Positions 7,141 to 14,269 of a stretch of DNA of 30,198 nt are shown piece by piece. Made by a program: the position numbers and the translations under genes. Position 1 is the first letter of the stretch; the number at the start of each line of letters is the position of its first letter. The stretch is from an uncultured Alistipes sp. (lineage in GTDB: Bacteria; Bacteroidota; Bacteroidia; Bacteroidales; Rikenellaceae): contig CAJGEC010000019.1 of assembly GCA_904502285.1 (NCBI GenBank), forward strand, positions 1 through 30,198, given 5' to 3'. The notes under the pieces are model-generated. The model made no database searches, was not told the origin of the DNA, and saw only the letters and a list, made by a program, of their open reading frames with translations.

Positions 7141-8550
7141 ATGGGAAAGAGAAGAAAGGACTACCCCCTTATTGAGGGGCTACATATAACCACATTAGCG
7201 GCCGAGGGAAAGGCAATGGGTAAGGTGGATAACCAGGTTGTCTTTGTGCCTATGACCGTGCCTGGAGATGTCGTAGATGTGCAGATTCGCAAACACCACC
7301 GCCGCTTTATGGAGGGTGTCGTGGTACGCTTCGTGGAGAAGTCGCCACTGCGTGTGGACCACTTCTGCGAACACTTCGGCATCTGTGGCGGTTGCAAATG
7401 GCAGAACCTACCCTACGAGGAGCAGCTCAAGCAGAAGCGACAGCAGGTTATCGACCAACTCGTGCGCATCGGTCACCTCAACATCCCTGAGGTGCTACCC
7501 TGCCTCGGCTCGGCACAGACTCGCGAGTACCGCAACAAGTTGGAGTTCACCTTTGCCGACCGTCGCTGGCTCACCTACGAGGAGATATCTTCGGGCGACA
7601 ACATCGAGGCTGCACCTGCCGTAGGCTTCCATATCCCTGGTTGTTTCGACAAGGTATTGGATATCAACAAGTGCCACCTCCAGATAGACCTCTCGAACCG
7701 TATTCGTCTGGCTACTAAGGCCTTCTGCATAGAGAACGGCTATTCGTTCCACAACGCTCGTGCCCACGAGGGCTTGATGCGAACAATGGTCATCCGCACA
7801 GCCTCAACAGGCGAGGTGATGGTAATCGTGGTATTCAACGAGAACGATACCGAGCGCATCAACGCCCTTATGTCGTATCTCAAGAGCGAGTTCCCAGAGA
7901 TTACATCGCTTATCTATATGATCAACGAGAAGTGGAACGACTCGCTCGGCGACCGTGAGCCTATCTGCTTCGCTGGCAAGGACCACATAATCGAGGAGAT
8001 GGAGGGACTACAATTCAAGGTTGGCCCAAAGTCCTTCTACCAGACAAATTCCGAGCAGGCCTACGAACTCTACAAGGTCACTCGCGACTTTGCCGAGTTG
8101 AAGGAGACAGATACCCTCTACGACCTCTACACAGGTACGGGTACCATCGCTAACTTCTGCGCCCGCAGAGCAAAGCGTGTTGTCGGCGTGGAGTATGTTC
8201 CAGAGGCTATCGAGGATGCTAAGATCAACTCGATGATTAACGGTATCGACAATACAACCTTCTATGCTGGCGATATGAAGGATGTGCTTAGCGATGAGTT
8301 CGTAGCACGTAATGGTCGCCCCGATGTCATCATCCTCGACCCACCACGTGCGGGTGTGGACGAAAGAGTTATCGAGGTTATCAAGAGGGCAGCACCAGAG
8401 CGTATGGTATATGTTAGTTGCAACCCATCGACCCAGGCTCGCGACCTCGCACTTCTCGACGATATGTACGAGATATTGGCTGTTCAGCCCGTGGATATGT
8501 TCCCACATACACACCACGTGGAGAATGTCGTGAAGTTGCGAAAGAGATAA
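7141..8550 (+). CDS. rlmD: 23S rRNA (uracil-5-)-methyltransferase, RlmD/RumA family
   Basis: 469 residues. An N-terminal TRAM-type beta domain (residues 1-65) is followed by the iron-sulfur cysteine set CEHFGICGGC (CX5CX2C), with DINKCHLQ a likely fourth ligand. The C-terminal Rossmann domain has the SAM-binding strand LYDLYTGTGTIANF, then ILDPPRAG and VSCNP, whose Cys is the catalytic nucleophile, and HHVENVVKL, whose Glu acts as base. The family makes m5U in 23S rRNA (U1939 for RlmD, U747 for RlmC) or tRNA U54 (RlmCD/TrmFO-like outliers); which position is modified here cannot be read from sequence. Last gene of the operon; a strong terminator follows 34 nt after the stop. Confidence 0.9.
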   Translation: MGKRRKDYPLIEGLHITTLAAEGKAMGKVDNQVVFVPMTVPGDVVDVQIRKHHRRFMEGVVVRFVEKSPLRVDHFCEHFGICGGCKWQNLPYEEQLKQKRQQVIDQLVRIGHLNIPEVLPCLGSAQTREYRNKLEFTFADRRWLTYEEISSGDNIEAAPAVGFHIPGCFDKVLDINKCHLQIDLSNRIRLATKAFCIENGYSFHNARAHEGLMRTMVIRTASTGEVMVIVVFNENDTERINALMSYLKSEFPEITSLIYMINEKWNDSLGDREPICFAGKDHIIEEMEGLQFKVGPKSFYQTNSEQAYELYKVTRDFAELKETDTLYDLYTGTGTIANFCARRAKRVVGVEYVPEAIEDAKINSMINGIDNTTFYAGDMKDVLSDEFVARNGRPDVIILDPPRAGVDERVIEVIKRAAPERMVYVSCNPSTQARDLALLDDMYEILAVQPVDMFPHTHHVENVVKLRKR

Positions 8551-8584
8551 CAGTGGTTATACTACCACACTTAACAGTACAAAG

Positions 8585-8614
8585 CGAGGCGTGTCCGATG
8601 ATGGACACGCCTCG
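8585..8614. terminator. Bidirectional terminator between rlmD and hom
   Basis: A perfect 12-bp stem CGAGGCGTGTCC (8585-8596) / GGACACGCCTCG (8603-8614) with loop GATGAT, followed by TTTCTTT on the plus strand and CTTTG on the minus strand. It lies between convergent genes and can serve both. Confidence 0.9.
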
Positions 8615-8636
8615 TTTCTTTACTACTCTATATATT

Positions 8637-9818
8637 TTAGTCGAGCGGATAGGCCGCAACGAAACAATCCTTAATTCGCAACTCCTCCTGATGAGCCTTG
8701 AGGTTGCTCAAGGTAACATCACCCACGATATAGTTATAATCGTCAGATGTGTATTGCTCACGTATCTTTGTAAAGTTCAACAGATTACGCTGCTCTGCGC
8801 TCTTATAGCGGAAGTAAACACGGAAGGTGTGCTCGGTGGTATAGCGAGGCAAGACAGAGTCGTTGCGTTTCTTATACTCGTAGCGGTAGTTGTAGGCACA
8901 AGCGGTGATATCGCTAAGCACAGCCGAGCCAGTTGGATGACCACCAGCACCACGACCAAACATAAACTGCTTGTCGTAGAACAAGCCCTTGATAACCACG
9001 CCATTGAACTCATCCTCAACACTATAAATATACTTGTTGCGAGAGATCAACTGAGGTAATACACACATAATAAGTCTATCATCAATCTTCTCGACGTGTG
9101 CCACGAGTTTGATGCGGCGATCCTTCTCCAAGGCAAAGCGGATGTCGGCATCGTTCATCGTAGAGATACCATAGGTGAGAATCTCCTCTGGAGCGACATA
9201 GACACCGAAGGCGTGAACGGTGATGATGATGAGTTTATACAACGAATCCCAACCGTCGATGTCGAGTGTTGGGTTGCTCTCGGCAAAGCCCAAGTCCTGA
9301 GCCAACTTCAAGGCGTCGCCATAGGACATATGCTCGTTGAAGATCTTCGACAGGATGAAGTTTGACGAGCCATTCAAGATACCCTTTACCGAGCAGAGAA
9401 GGTCGTTGTCGTAGTACTCTTCGAGGTTACGAATCACAGGAATTGAGCCACACGCCGAAGCATCGTAGAGCAATGGAGTGTTGTACTGAGCCTGAATGTC
9501 GATGAGTTCAAGGATATGGTGACCCAACATCTTCTTGTTGCCTGAAACTACAGGGATGCGACTCTTCAACGCACGCTTAACGATATCGTATGCGGCATCG
9601 GCATCGTCGATAACCTCGACAATAAGGTTGATATCCTTATCGTTGAAGATGTCGTCGGCATTGTCGGTAAACTCTGCCTCTACACCACGTGGCTTGTTAA
9701 TGTCGCGCACACATACACGCTTGATGTGTACATTCTCCGAATTGATACGCTTAAGAACGTCGTACAAACCGCGTCCCACATTTCCGAAACCAAAGAGTCC
9801 TATATTCAAGTTTTTCAT
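8637..9818 (-). CDS. hom: Homoserine dehydrogenase
   Basis: 393 residues. It reduces aspartate semialdehyde to homoserine with NAD(P)H. The N-terminus has the Rossmann motif GFGNVGRGL (residues 9-17). The catalytic Lys region reads SGNKKML, followed by DASACGSIPVI, NGSSNFI and the substrate-binding GWDSLYKL segment; GRGAGGHPTGSAV is the conserved C-terminal catalytic-domain motif. It is a stand-alone enzyme, not fused to aspartokinase, and the region after GRGAGGHPTGSAV is too short for a normal ACT domain, so it may not be feedback-inhibited by threonine. It is the last gene of a metY-metX-hom operon, 3 nt after metX, which dedicates its homoserine to methionine rather than threonine. Confidence 0.92.
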   Translation of the reverse strand: MKNLNIGLFGFGNVGRGLYDVLKRINSENVHIKRVCVRDINKPRGVEAEFTDNADDIFNDKDINLIVEVIDDADAAYDIVKRALKSRIPVVSGNKKMLGHHILELIDIQAQYNTPLLYDASACGSIPVIRNLEEYYDNDLLCSVKGILNGSSNFILSKIFNEHMSYGDALKLAQDLGFAESNPTLDIDGWDSLYKLIIITVHAFGVYVAPEEILTYGISTMNDADIRFALEKDRRIKLVAHVEKIDDRLIMCVLPQLISRNKYIYSVEDEFNGVVIKGLFYDKQFMFGRGAGGHPTGSAVLSDITACAYNYRYEYKKRNDSVLPRYTTEHTFRVYFRYKSAEQRNLLNFTKIREQYTSDDYNYIVGDVTLSNLKAHQEELRIKDCFVAAYPLD

Positions 9819-9821
9819 AAC

Positions 9822-10838
9822 CTACTTAGTATTTATAAAGTTCGTAATTATTCTATTTAATTTGTCGTGCTCGACCAAGAAGCCATCGTGACCAAACTCC
9901 GACTCTATGAGGTGGTACTCTACATCCGAGATATGCTCCCTAAGAGGGATGTGAGCCTCTGGAGGGAAGAGTATGTCGGAGGAGATTGCTACGACCAACG
10001 TGCGCGCCTCTATTGCCCTAAGCGCCTCAGCCACAGAGCCTCGACCCCTCGCTATGTTGTGCGAATCGACAGCCTCGGAGAGTCTGTAATAGGAGATGGC
10101 ATTAAACCTTCTGCGCAACTTCTCACCCTGATACTGCTGGTAACTATGCGCCCTACGCTCAAAGGAGATATCGGCATCGTTATCCTGCTGTGTTGCGTTA
10201 TAGGCAGCCCCTCCACGGTAACTAATCAGGGCTATAGAGCGCGCCACGGCCATACCATCCAAGCCTGCATCATCGCATCGCTCACCCCAACTCCTATCGA
10301 GGCGGATAGCCATTCGTTGCGACTCATTGAAGGCCGCAGCCCAAGGCTCCGAACAGGTGGTTGTGGCGATGAGGACCAGATGCTCCATAAAGTGTGGCTC
10401 CATAATCGCCCACTCCATACACTGGAATCCTCCAATGGAACTACCGATAAGCATCTTCACTCGCTCGATACCCAAATGGCGGGCCAAGAGCTGGTGGCAT
10501 CGCACCATATCGCGCACCGTGATACGTGGAAAGTCGTAGTAGTACTTCTCGCCCGTTGTGGGGTTTATCGACAACGGAGAGGTTGTGCCGTAGTGGGAGC
10601 CAAGGAAGTTTGCGCAGATGATAAAGTAGCGCGAAGGGTCGAGAAAACGCCCCTCCTCCACCGTATGTGGCCACCAATCCGCAACATCGGAATTCGCCGT
10701 CAAAGCGTGACAAACCCAGATGACATTATCCTTAGCCTCGTTGAGCTCTCCAAAGGTGTCGTAGACAATATCTACCTCTGGAAGCATCTCGCCAGACTCA
10801 AGGGTGAAAGGTGCTCTATAGTGATAAACCTGACTCAT
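9822..10838 (-). CDS. metX: Homoserine O-acyltransferase (MetX family)
   Basis: 338 residues with an alpha/beta-hydrolase fold. The protein activates homoserine by transferring an acyl group, acetyl from acetyl-CoA in most MetX enzymes; some MetX homologues use succinyl-CoA and the sequence alone does not settle this. Visible features: HALTANS near the oxyanion region, GTTSPLSINPTTG, the family motif FPRITVRDMV, the nucleophile elbow GSSIGGFQ (usual form GGSMGG), the acid ISSDILFPP and the base FGHDGFL. It is about 20-40 residues shorter than many MetX proteins, but no catalytic part is missing. It lies 10 nt behind metY and 3 nt before hom. Confidence 0.92.
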   Translation of the reverse strand: MSQVYHYRAPFTLESGEMLPEVDIVYDTFGELNEAKDNVIWVCHALTANSDVADWWPHTVEEGRFLDPSRYFIICANFLGSHYGTTSPLSINPTTGEKYYYDFPRITVRDMVRCHQLLARHLGIERVKMLIGSSIGGFQCMEWAIMEPHFMEHLVLIATTTCSEPWAAAFNESQRMAIRLDRSWGERCDDAGLDGMAVARSIALISYRGGAAYNATQQDNDADISFERRAHSYQQYQGEKLRRRFNAISYYRLSEAVDSHNIARGRGSVAEALRAIEARTLVVAISSDILFPPEAHIPLREHISDVEYHLIESEFGHDGFLVEHDKLNRIITNFINTK

Positions 10839-10848
10839 ACCTCAACGC

Positions 10849-12132
10849 TTATACGTTAGCAAGAGCCTCCTGGTAGTCGGCAATGATATCCTCCACATTC
10901 TCCAAGCCCAACGATACGCGCAGGAGCGTAGGTGTGATACCTGCGGCTCGCTTAGCCTCGTCGGATAGTTGCTTGTGTGTGGTAGAGGCTGGATGGGTAA
11001 CGACAGAGATCGAATCGCCAATCATAGTCATATTGCCCGATAGCTTGAGGCTCTCGACGAACTTAATCGTAGAGTCCAAGTCGCCCTTGAGTTCGATGGT
11101 AAGCACTGCCGAAGCACCAAAACGATAGTACTTCTGCGCCAACTTATAGGATGGGTGATCCTCGAAACCCACGAAACTAACTCGCTCAACCTTAGGGTGC
11201 TGACGACAGAACTCCGCCAACTTATAGGCCGACTCCACCTCGTGCTTAACACGCAACGACAAGGTCTCCAAGCCAAGCAACATCAGATAGGCATCGAAGG
11301 CCGATGGACAACAACCGAAGTCGCGCATACCATCTACCCTGCACTTCACTATAAAGGCCTGAGCGCCAAAGGCATCGTAGAGGTTTAGGCCGTGATAACC
11401 CTCCGACGGACCATCAATCTGGGGGAACTTGCCCGAAGCGCGCCAATCGAACTTACCGCCATCGACGATGATACCACCCATAGCCGTACCGTGGCCATTA
11501 ATCCACTTTGTAGCCGAGTCGGTGATGATATCTGCGCCCCACTCGAAGGGGTTACAGAGGTAGCCACCTGCACCAAACGTATTATCTACGATAAGTGGAA
11601 TATTGCAACTATGCGCCACCTCGGCCAAAGCCTCGATATCTGCAACACGGCAGGTAGGGTTACCCATAGACTCCACAAATACTGCACGAGTATTCTCGTC
11701 GATGAGTTTCGCGATATCCTCTGCGCTATCGCTCTCGGCCAAACGACACTCGATGCCGACGTTGCGCAACGAGATAACGAACTGGTTGTGAGTACCTCCA
11801 TAGAGGTAGGGCGACGCCACGATATTCTCACCCGCCTTAGCCAAGGCCGTCACAGTAAGAAGTATGGCCGACATTCCCGATGCGGTAGCCAAAGCACCGA
11901 CACCACCATAGAGGGCCGCGATACGCTCCTCGTAGGCCGCCGTTGTAGGGTTGTGGAGGCGAGTATAGATATAGCCTGGCTCACTAAGGGTGAATAGGTT
12001 TGCGGCATAATCGCACGAAGGGAAGTGGTATGCTGCTGTGGGATGTATGGCGATGCCTCGTGCATTAGACTCATCGACGTGGTAACCACCATGAATCTGT
12101 AGCGTCTCGAAACGTAGTTTTCTATCTGACAT
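10849..12132 (-). CDS. metY: O-acetylhomoserine sulfhydrylase (O-acetylhomoserine aminocarboxypropyltransferase)
   Basis: 427 residues, a PLP enzyme of the Cys/Met metabolism family that makes homocysteine from O-acetylhomoserine and sulfide. Family features in order: ETLQIHGGY at the N-terminus, the YTRLHNPTTAAYEERIAALYGG segment around residues 55-75, SGMSAI, the PLP-ring contact SPYLYGGTHNQF, VDNTF with the pyridine-nitrogen Asp, DSATKWINGHG with the Schiff-base Lys, and the C-terminal LRVSLGLENVEDI. Length is typical of MetY rather than of the shorter cystathionine gamma-synthases. It is first in the operon and is preceded by a long leader with a Met-rich peptide, so it is probably controlled by methionine supply. 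Confidence 0.94.
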   Translation of the reverse strand: MSDRKLRFETLQIHGGYHVDESNARGIAIHPTAAYHFPSCDYAANLFTLSEPGYIYTRLHNPTTAAYEERIAALYGGVGALATASGMSAILLTVTALAKAGENIVASPYLYGGTHNQFVISLRNVGIECRLAESDSAEDIAKLIDENTRAVFVESMGNPTCRVADIEALAEVAHSCNIPLIVDNTFGAGGYLCNPFEWGADIITDSATKWINGHGTAMGGIIVDGGKFDWRASGKFPQIDGPSEGYHGLNLYDAFGAQAFIVKCRVDGMRDFGCCPSAFDAYLMLLGLETLSLRVKHEVESAYKLAEFCRQHPKVERVSFVGFEDHPSYKLAQKYYRFGASAVLTIELKGDLDSTIKFVESLKLSGNMTMIGDSISVVTHPASTTHKQLSDEAKRAAGITPTLLRVSLGLENVEDIIADYQEALANV

Positions 12133-12345
12133 AGTATATCAATATTAAATATATACAACAAGGTCTAACCTCAATTATGAGGCTCAGTCGATTTATGAAA
12201 ATGGGTTGGAGAGGTGTGGCGCGTAGCCACATAATATATAGTAGTGCCTAACGGCACATTCGCATAGACATAGTGATTTGTGGCGCAGAAGCACCACAAC
12301 GAGTAGAGTTGCTATGTCTTGTCGTCTTCATCTTTAGGTCAGTAG
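12133..12345 (-). promoter_or_regulatory. Leader region of the metY-metX-hom mRNA, candidate attenuator
   Basis: About 210 nt between the predicted transcript start and metY. It encodes a short Met-rich peptide (12248-12331) and folds into several hairpins on the transcript strand: TTGTGG/CCACAA (12278-12299) inside GACATAG/CTATGTC (12267-12318), GTGCC/GGCAC around the peptide stop codon (12244-12257), TGTGGC/GCCACA (12215-12231), and CCTCA/TGAGG (12169-12182). The octamer TGTGGCGC occurs twice on the plus strand (12215-12222 and 12279-12286), so arms of the first and third hairpins are interchangeable. No long U tract follows the last hairpin, so the final step may be translational or Rho-dependent. 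Confidence 0.55.
12248..12331 (-). CDS. Putative Met-responsive leader peptide (27 residues)
   Basis: An ATG 14 nt or so after the predicted transcript start opens a 27-codon frame that begins MKTTRHSNSTRC and closes MSMRMCR-stop. Three of its last seven codons are Met (21, 23, 25), spaced alternately, and one is Cys (26). The frame overlaps the 5' hairpins of the leader, and the stop codon lies in the loop of another. This is the layout of ribosome-mediated attenuation of an amino-acid operon. Too short to appear in ordinary gene predictions. That it is translated is inference; the codon clustering and the setting before methionine genes are what is seen. Confidence 0.6.
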   Translation of the reverse strand: MKTTRHSNSTRCGASAPQITMSMRMCR

Positions 12346-12351
12346 GTTACA

Positions 12352-12383
12352 CAAAGATAAGAAGAAATATATTATTTTGCAAA
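12352..12383 (-). promoter_or_regulatory. Promoter of the metY-metX-hom operon
   Basis: On the minus strand, -33 TTTG (complement of 12380-12383), a 20-nt spacer and a perfect -7 TATCTTTG (complement of 12352-12359). The -33 is embedded in the palindrome TTTTGCAAAA (12375-12384). Predicted transcript start near 12345. Confidence 0.72.
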
Positions 12384-12395
12384 ACTTTTTATCGT

Positions 12396-12602
12396 TTACT
12401 TCCTTTTCACCACCACATTACGGGCCTCCTCACGCCCCTCAGGTGTGGTGATAACATCGTACTCGACACGCCAATTATGCTTCAGCGTGCGGTAGCCATC
12501 GCTCACAATAGCCGTAAAATGGACATAAGTATCACTGCCCTCATCCGAAGTAATGAAGCCATAACCACGCTTATCATCGAACCATTTCACGCGACCATTC
12601 AT
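12396..12602 (-). CDS. Cold-shock domain protein
   Basis: 68 residues, a single cold-shock domain (OB fold) binding single-stranded RNA or DNA. It starts MNGRVKWFDDKRGYGFI, containing the RNP1 motif (RGYGFI), followed by the RNP2-like TYVHFTAI. The usual FVHFS of RNP2 is YVHFT here. Length is typical of CspA-type proteins. It is monocistronic: its own promoter lies just upstream and the methionine promoter begins 13 bases before its stop-proximal end. Such proteins act as RNA chaperones, not necessarily cold induced. Confidence 0.9.
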   Translation of the reverse strand: MNGRVKWFDDKRGYGFITSDEGSDTYVHFTAIVSDGYRTLKHNWRVEYDVITTPEGREEARNVVVKRK

Positions 12603-12626
12603 ACCCTATCATCATTTTTGGTAGTT

Positions 12627-12656
12627 CAAAGTTACGAATTTTATTATTCGAAGCAA
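12627..12656 (-). promoter_or_regulatory. Promoter of the cold-shock gene
   Basis: On the minus strand, -33 TTG (complement of 12654-12656), a 19-nt spacer and a perfect -7 TAACTTTG (complement of 12627-12634). Predicted 5' leader of about 18 nt. Confidence 0.6.
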
Positions 12657-12683
12657 TACTCTGAGCCCTTTTTTTGCGTTATA

Positions 12684-12715
12684 TTTGTAAAATATGATAA
12701 AATCTCTTATATTTG
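12684..12715 (+). promoter_or_regulatory. Promoter of the lipoprotein-radical SAM pair
   Basis: -33 TTTG (12684-12687), 20-nt spacer, perfect -7 TATATTTG (12708-12715). The -33 is itself the end of another TATATTTG copy (12680-12687), 28 nt upstream, which has no -33 of its own. Predicted transcript start about 35 nt before the ATG at 12757. Confidence 0.65.
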
Positions 12716-12756
12716 TCGAAGAGTATTAAGCCACTAACAACATAAAATCTGGTGTT

Positions 12757-13095
12757 ATGAATATGAAATGGAAGGTTGCTCTATTGTCACTTCTCGGTTT
12801 CTCGACCGTAGCATGCTGTGGCACAAAGAAGGCAACAAAGAGCGAAGATAAGAAGAGTCAGGATATCGTCACCGAGGAGGAGGACCCACGCATTATGCTT
12901 ATGTATGGCGTACCATTCCCTGATGGCAGCGTAGTTCGTCCTATCGAGGATGAAAATACTCCTAACAAGGGCGGTGTTCCATTCCCTGACGGCCGTGTTG
13001 TAAGCCCACTCACCGAGGAGGAGGCAGCAAAGCGTGTCGAGGAGATGCAGAAGGCCGAGGCTGTGGAGGTTGTCGAGGAGGCTGCCGAGGAGTAA
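12757..13095 (+). CDS. Small lipoprotein of a radical SAM/lipoprotein system
   Basis: 112 residues (start at ATG 12757; ATG 12763 is also possible). A hydrophobic signal peptide ends in FSTVAC, making Cys20 the lipidated residue. After a Lys/Glu-rich linker come MYGVPFPDGSVVRP (49-62) and, 22 residues later, GVPFPDGRVVSP (73-84), an internal duplication also visible in the DNA (12907-12954 and 12973-13020). The C-terminus is a Glu/Ala/Val helix. MYG followed by VPF recalls the conserved motif of the Bacteroidales lipoproteins paired with a radical SAM enzyme (the rSAM/lipoprotein system of TIGR04133/TIGR04134 as I recall). The enzyme gene follows 13 nt later. The VPFPDG repeats are the likely substrate sites; the modification is unknown. 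Confidence 0.75.
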   Translation: MNMKWKVALLSLLGFSTVACCGTKKATKSEDKKSQDIVTEEEDPRIMLMYGVPFPDGSVVRPIEDENTPNKGGVPFPDGRVVSPLTEEEAAKRVEEMQKAEAVEVVEEAAEE

Positions 13096-13108
13096 CACCC
13101 TGCTCATT

Positions 13109-14185
13109 GTGAAAGGTAAGCGTTTAGGCCTCAGGAAATACCTGGGACTTAAGATATTTAAGAGCATCTACGACGGTGTCGTGGAGCGTCATCGGTTGCG
13201 TACACTCTTTTGGGAGTGTACGCTTCGTTGTAACCTGCGCTGTCGTCACTGCGGTAGCGACTGCCGTACCGACGCCTCGGAACTCGATATGCCACTCCAG
13301 GACTTCCTCGATGTCCTCGACAACGAAGTTACGCCAAACGTAGACCCCAAGGAGGTGTTGATCATCTTCTCAGGTGGCGAAGTATTGGTACGCAAGGATT
13401 TGGAGGAGGCGGGCCGTGAGGTAACCAAGAGGGGTTATATGTGGGGTATGGTGACCAATGGTCTGAGCCTCAGTAGGGAGCGACTACACTCCTTGGTCGA
13501 TGCAGGTCTTCGCACCGTATCGGTTAGTTTCGACGGCTTTGCCGACATACACAACGACATCCGCCAAAACCCCGATAGTTTCGCTAAGGCCGAGCGCGCT
13601 ATCGACTATATCCGCCAAGTCGAGGGTTTAACGTACGACGTGATTACCTGTGTGACTCCCGCCATATTGGAGCGTCTCGAAGAGTGGAAGGAGTACCTCA
13701 TCAGCCGAGGCATATCACACTGGCGCATATTCTCGATATTCCCTGCAGGCCGTGCTAAGCGCAATGATAAGCTACACCTCAACGCCGAGCAGTTCCGCTC
13801 GCTTATGGAGTTCATCCGCCGCACACGCAAGGAGGGCCGCATAGAGCTAAACTACGCCTGCGAGGGCTTCTTGGGTGGATACGAAACCGAGGTTCGCGAC
13901 CACTTCTATATGTGTAATGCGGGCATCACCGTAGCCTCAATTCGTGTGAATGGCGACATATCGGGTTGCACAAGCGTTCGTGGCAACTATGCACAAGGAA
14001 ACATCTATCGCGACAAGTTCTGGGACGTATGGCAGAACCGCTTCACGGAGTACCGCGACAGGGAGTGGACCAAGTGCGACGAGTGCAACGACTGCAAGGT
14101 GTGGGAGTTCTGCCGAGGTGGAGGTATGCACCTGCGCGACAACAAGGGAAAACTTATGTATTGCCACTATAATATGCTTAAGTAG
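13109..14185 (+). CDS. Radical SAM/SPASM protein paired with the lipoprotein
   Basis: 358 residues from GTG 13109, chosen because the frame before it overlaps the lipoprotein gene and is Arg-rich nonsense, while MKGKRLGLRKYLGL matches the usual start of the family. The [4Fe-4S] motif is C41-NLR-C45-RH-C48, in LFWECTLRCNLRCRHCGSDC. FSGGEVL is the SAM-binding GGE motif and SVSFDG the beta-6 region. The C-terminal SPASM-type domain has many cysteines: MCNAG, GDISGC, CDECNDC, EFCRGGG and YCHY, enough for two auxiliary clusters. SPASM enzymes usually modify a ribosomally made peptide. The partner here is plausibly the lipoprotein encoded just upstream, modified before export; that is inference from gene pairing. 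A strong terminator follows. Confidence 0.85.
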   Translation: MKGKRLGLRKYLGLKIFKSIYDGVVERHRLRTLFWECTLRCNLRCRHCGSDCRTDASELDMPLQDFLDVLDNEVTPNVDPKEVLIIFSGGEVLVRKDLEEAGREVTKRGYMWGMVTNGLSLSRERLHSLVDAGLRTVSVSFDGFADIHNDIRQNPDSFAKAERAIDYIRQVEGLTYDVITCVTPAILERLEEWKEYLISRGISHWRIFSIFPAGRAKRNDKLHLNAEQFRSLMEFIRRTRKEGRIELNYACEGFLGGYETEVRDHFYMCNAGITVASIRVNGDISGCTSVRGNYAQGNIYRDKFWDVWQNRFTEYRDREWTKCDECNDCKVWEFCRGGGMHLRDNKGKLMYCHYNMLK

Positions 14186-14211
14186 GGCATCGCTTAAGCG
14201 CTAAAATAGTT

Positions 14212-14248
14212 ATGGGTTAGATTGGAGCAAAGGCTCAATCTAACCCAT
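14212..14248. terminator. Bidirectional terminator between the radical SAM gene and the ompA-like gene
   Basis: Stem ATGGGTTAGATTG (14212-14224) / CAATCTAACCCAT (14236-14248) extended by AGC/GCT across a single bulged G, loop AAAG; followed by TTTCGTTG on the plus strand and AACTATTTT on the minus strand. Confidence 0.85.
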
Positions 14249-14269
14249 TTTCGTTGTATAAAATATGAT

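Noticed and set aside
8418..9059. 213-codon plus-strand frame over the rlmD end and hom
   Set aside because: It runs through a strong terminator and antisense to hom, with no family resemblance; a shadow frame.
9867..10859. 330-codon plus-strand frame antisense to metX
   Set aside because: It is the mirror of a gene with complete catalytic motifs; no independent evidence.
12133..12345. SAM riboswitch in front of metY
   Set aside because: I looked for the SAM-I core (GAGGGA, UGAUGCC, GGCAACC) and the SAM-II pseudoknot and did not find them on the transcript strand. A covariance-model search would be decisive.
12273..12737. 154-codon plus-strand frame across the methionine leader and cold-shock gene
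   Set aside because: It is antisense to a clear cold-shock protein and covers two promoters.
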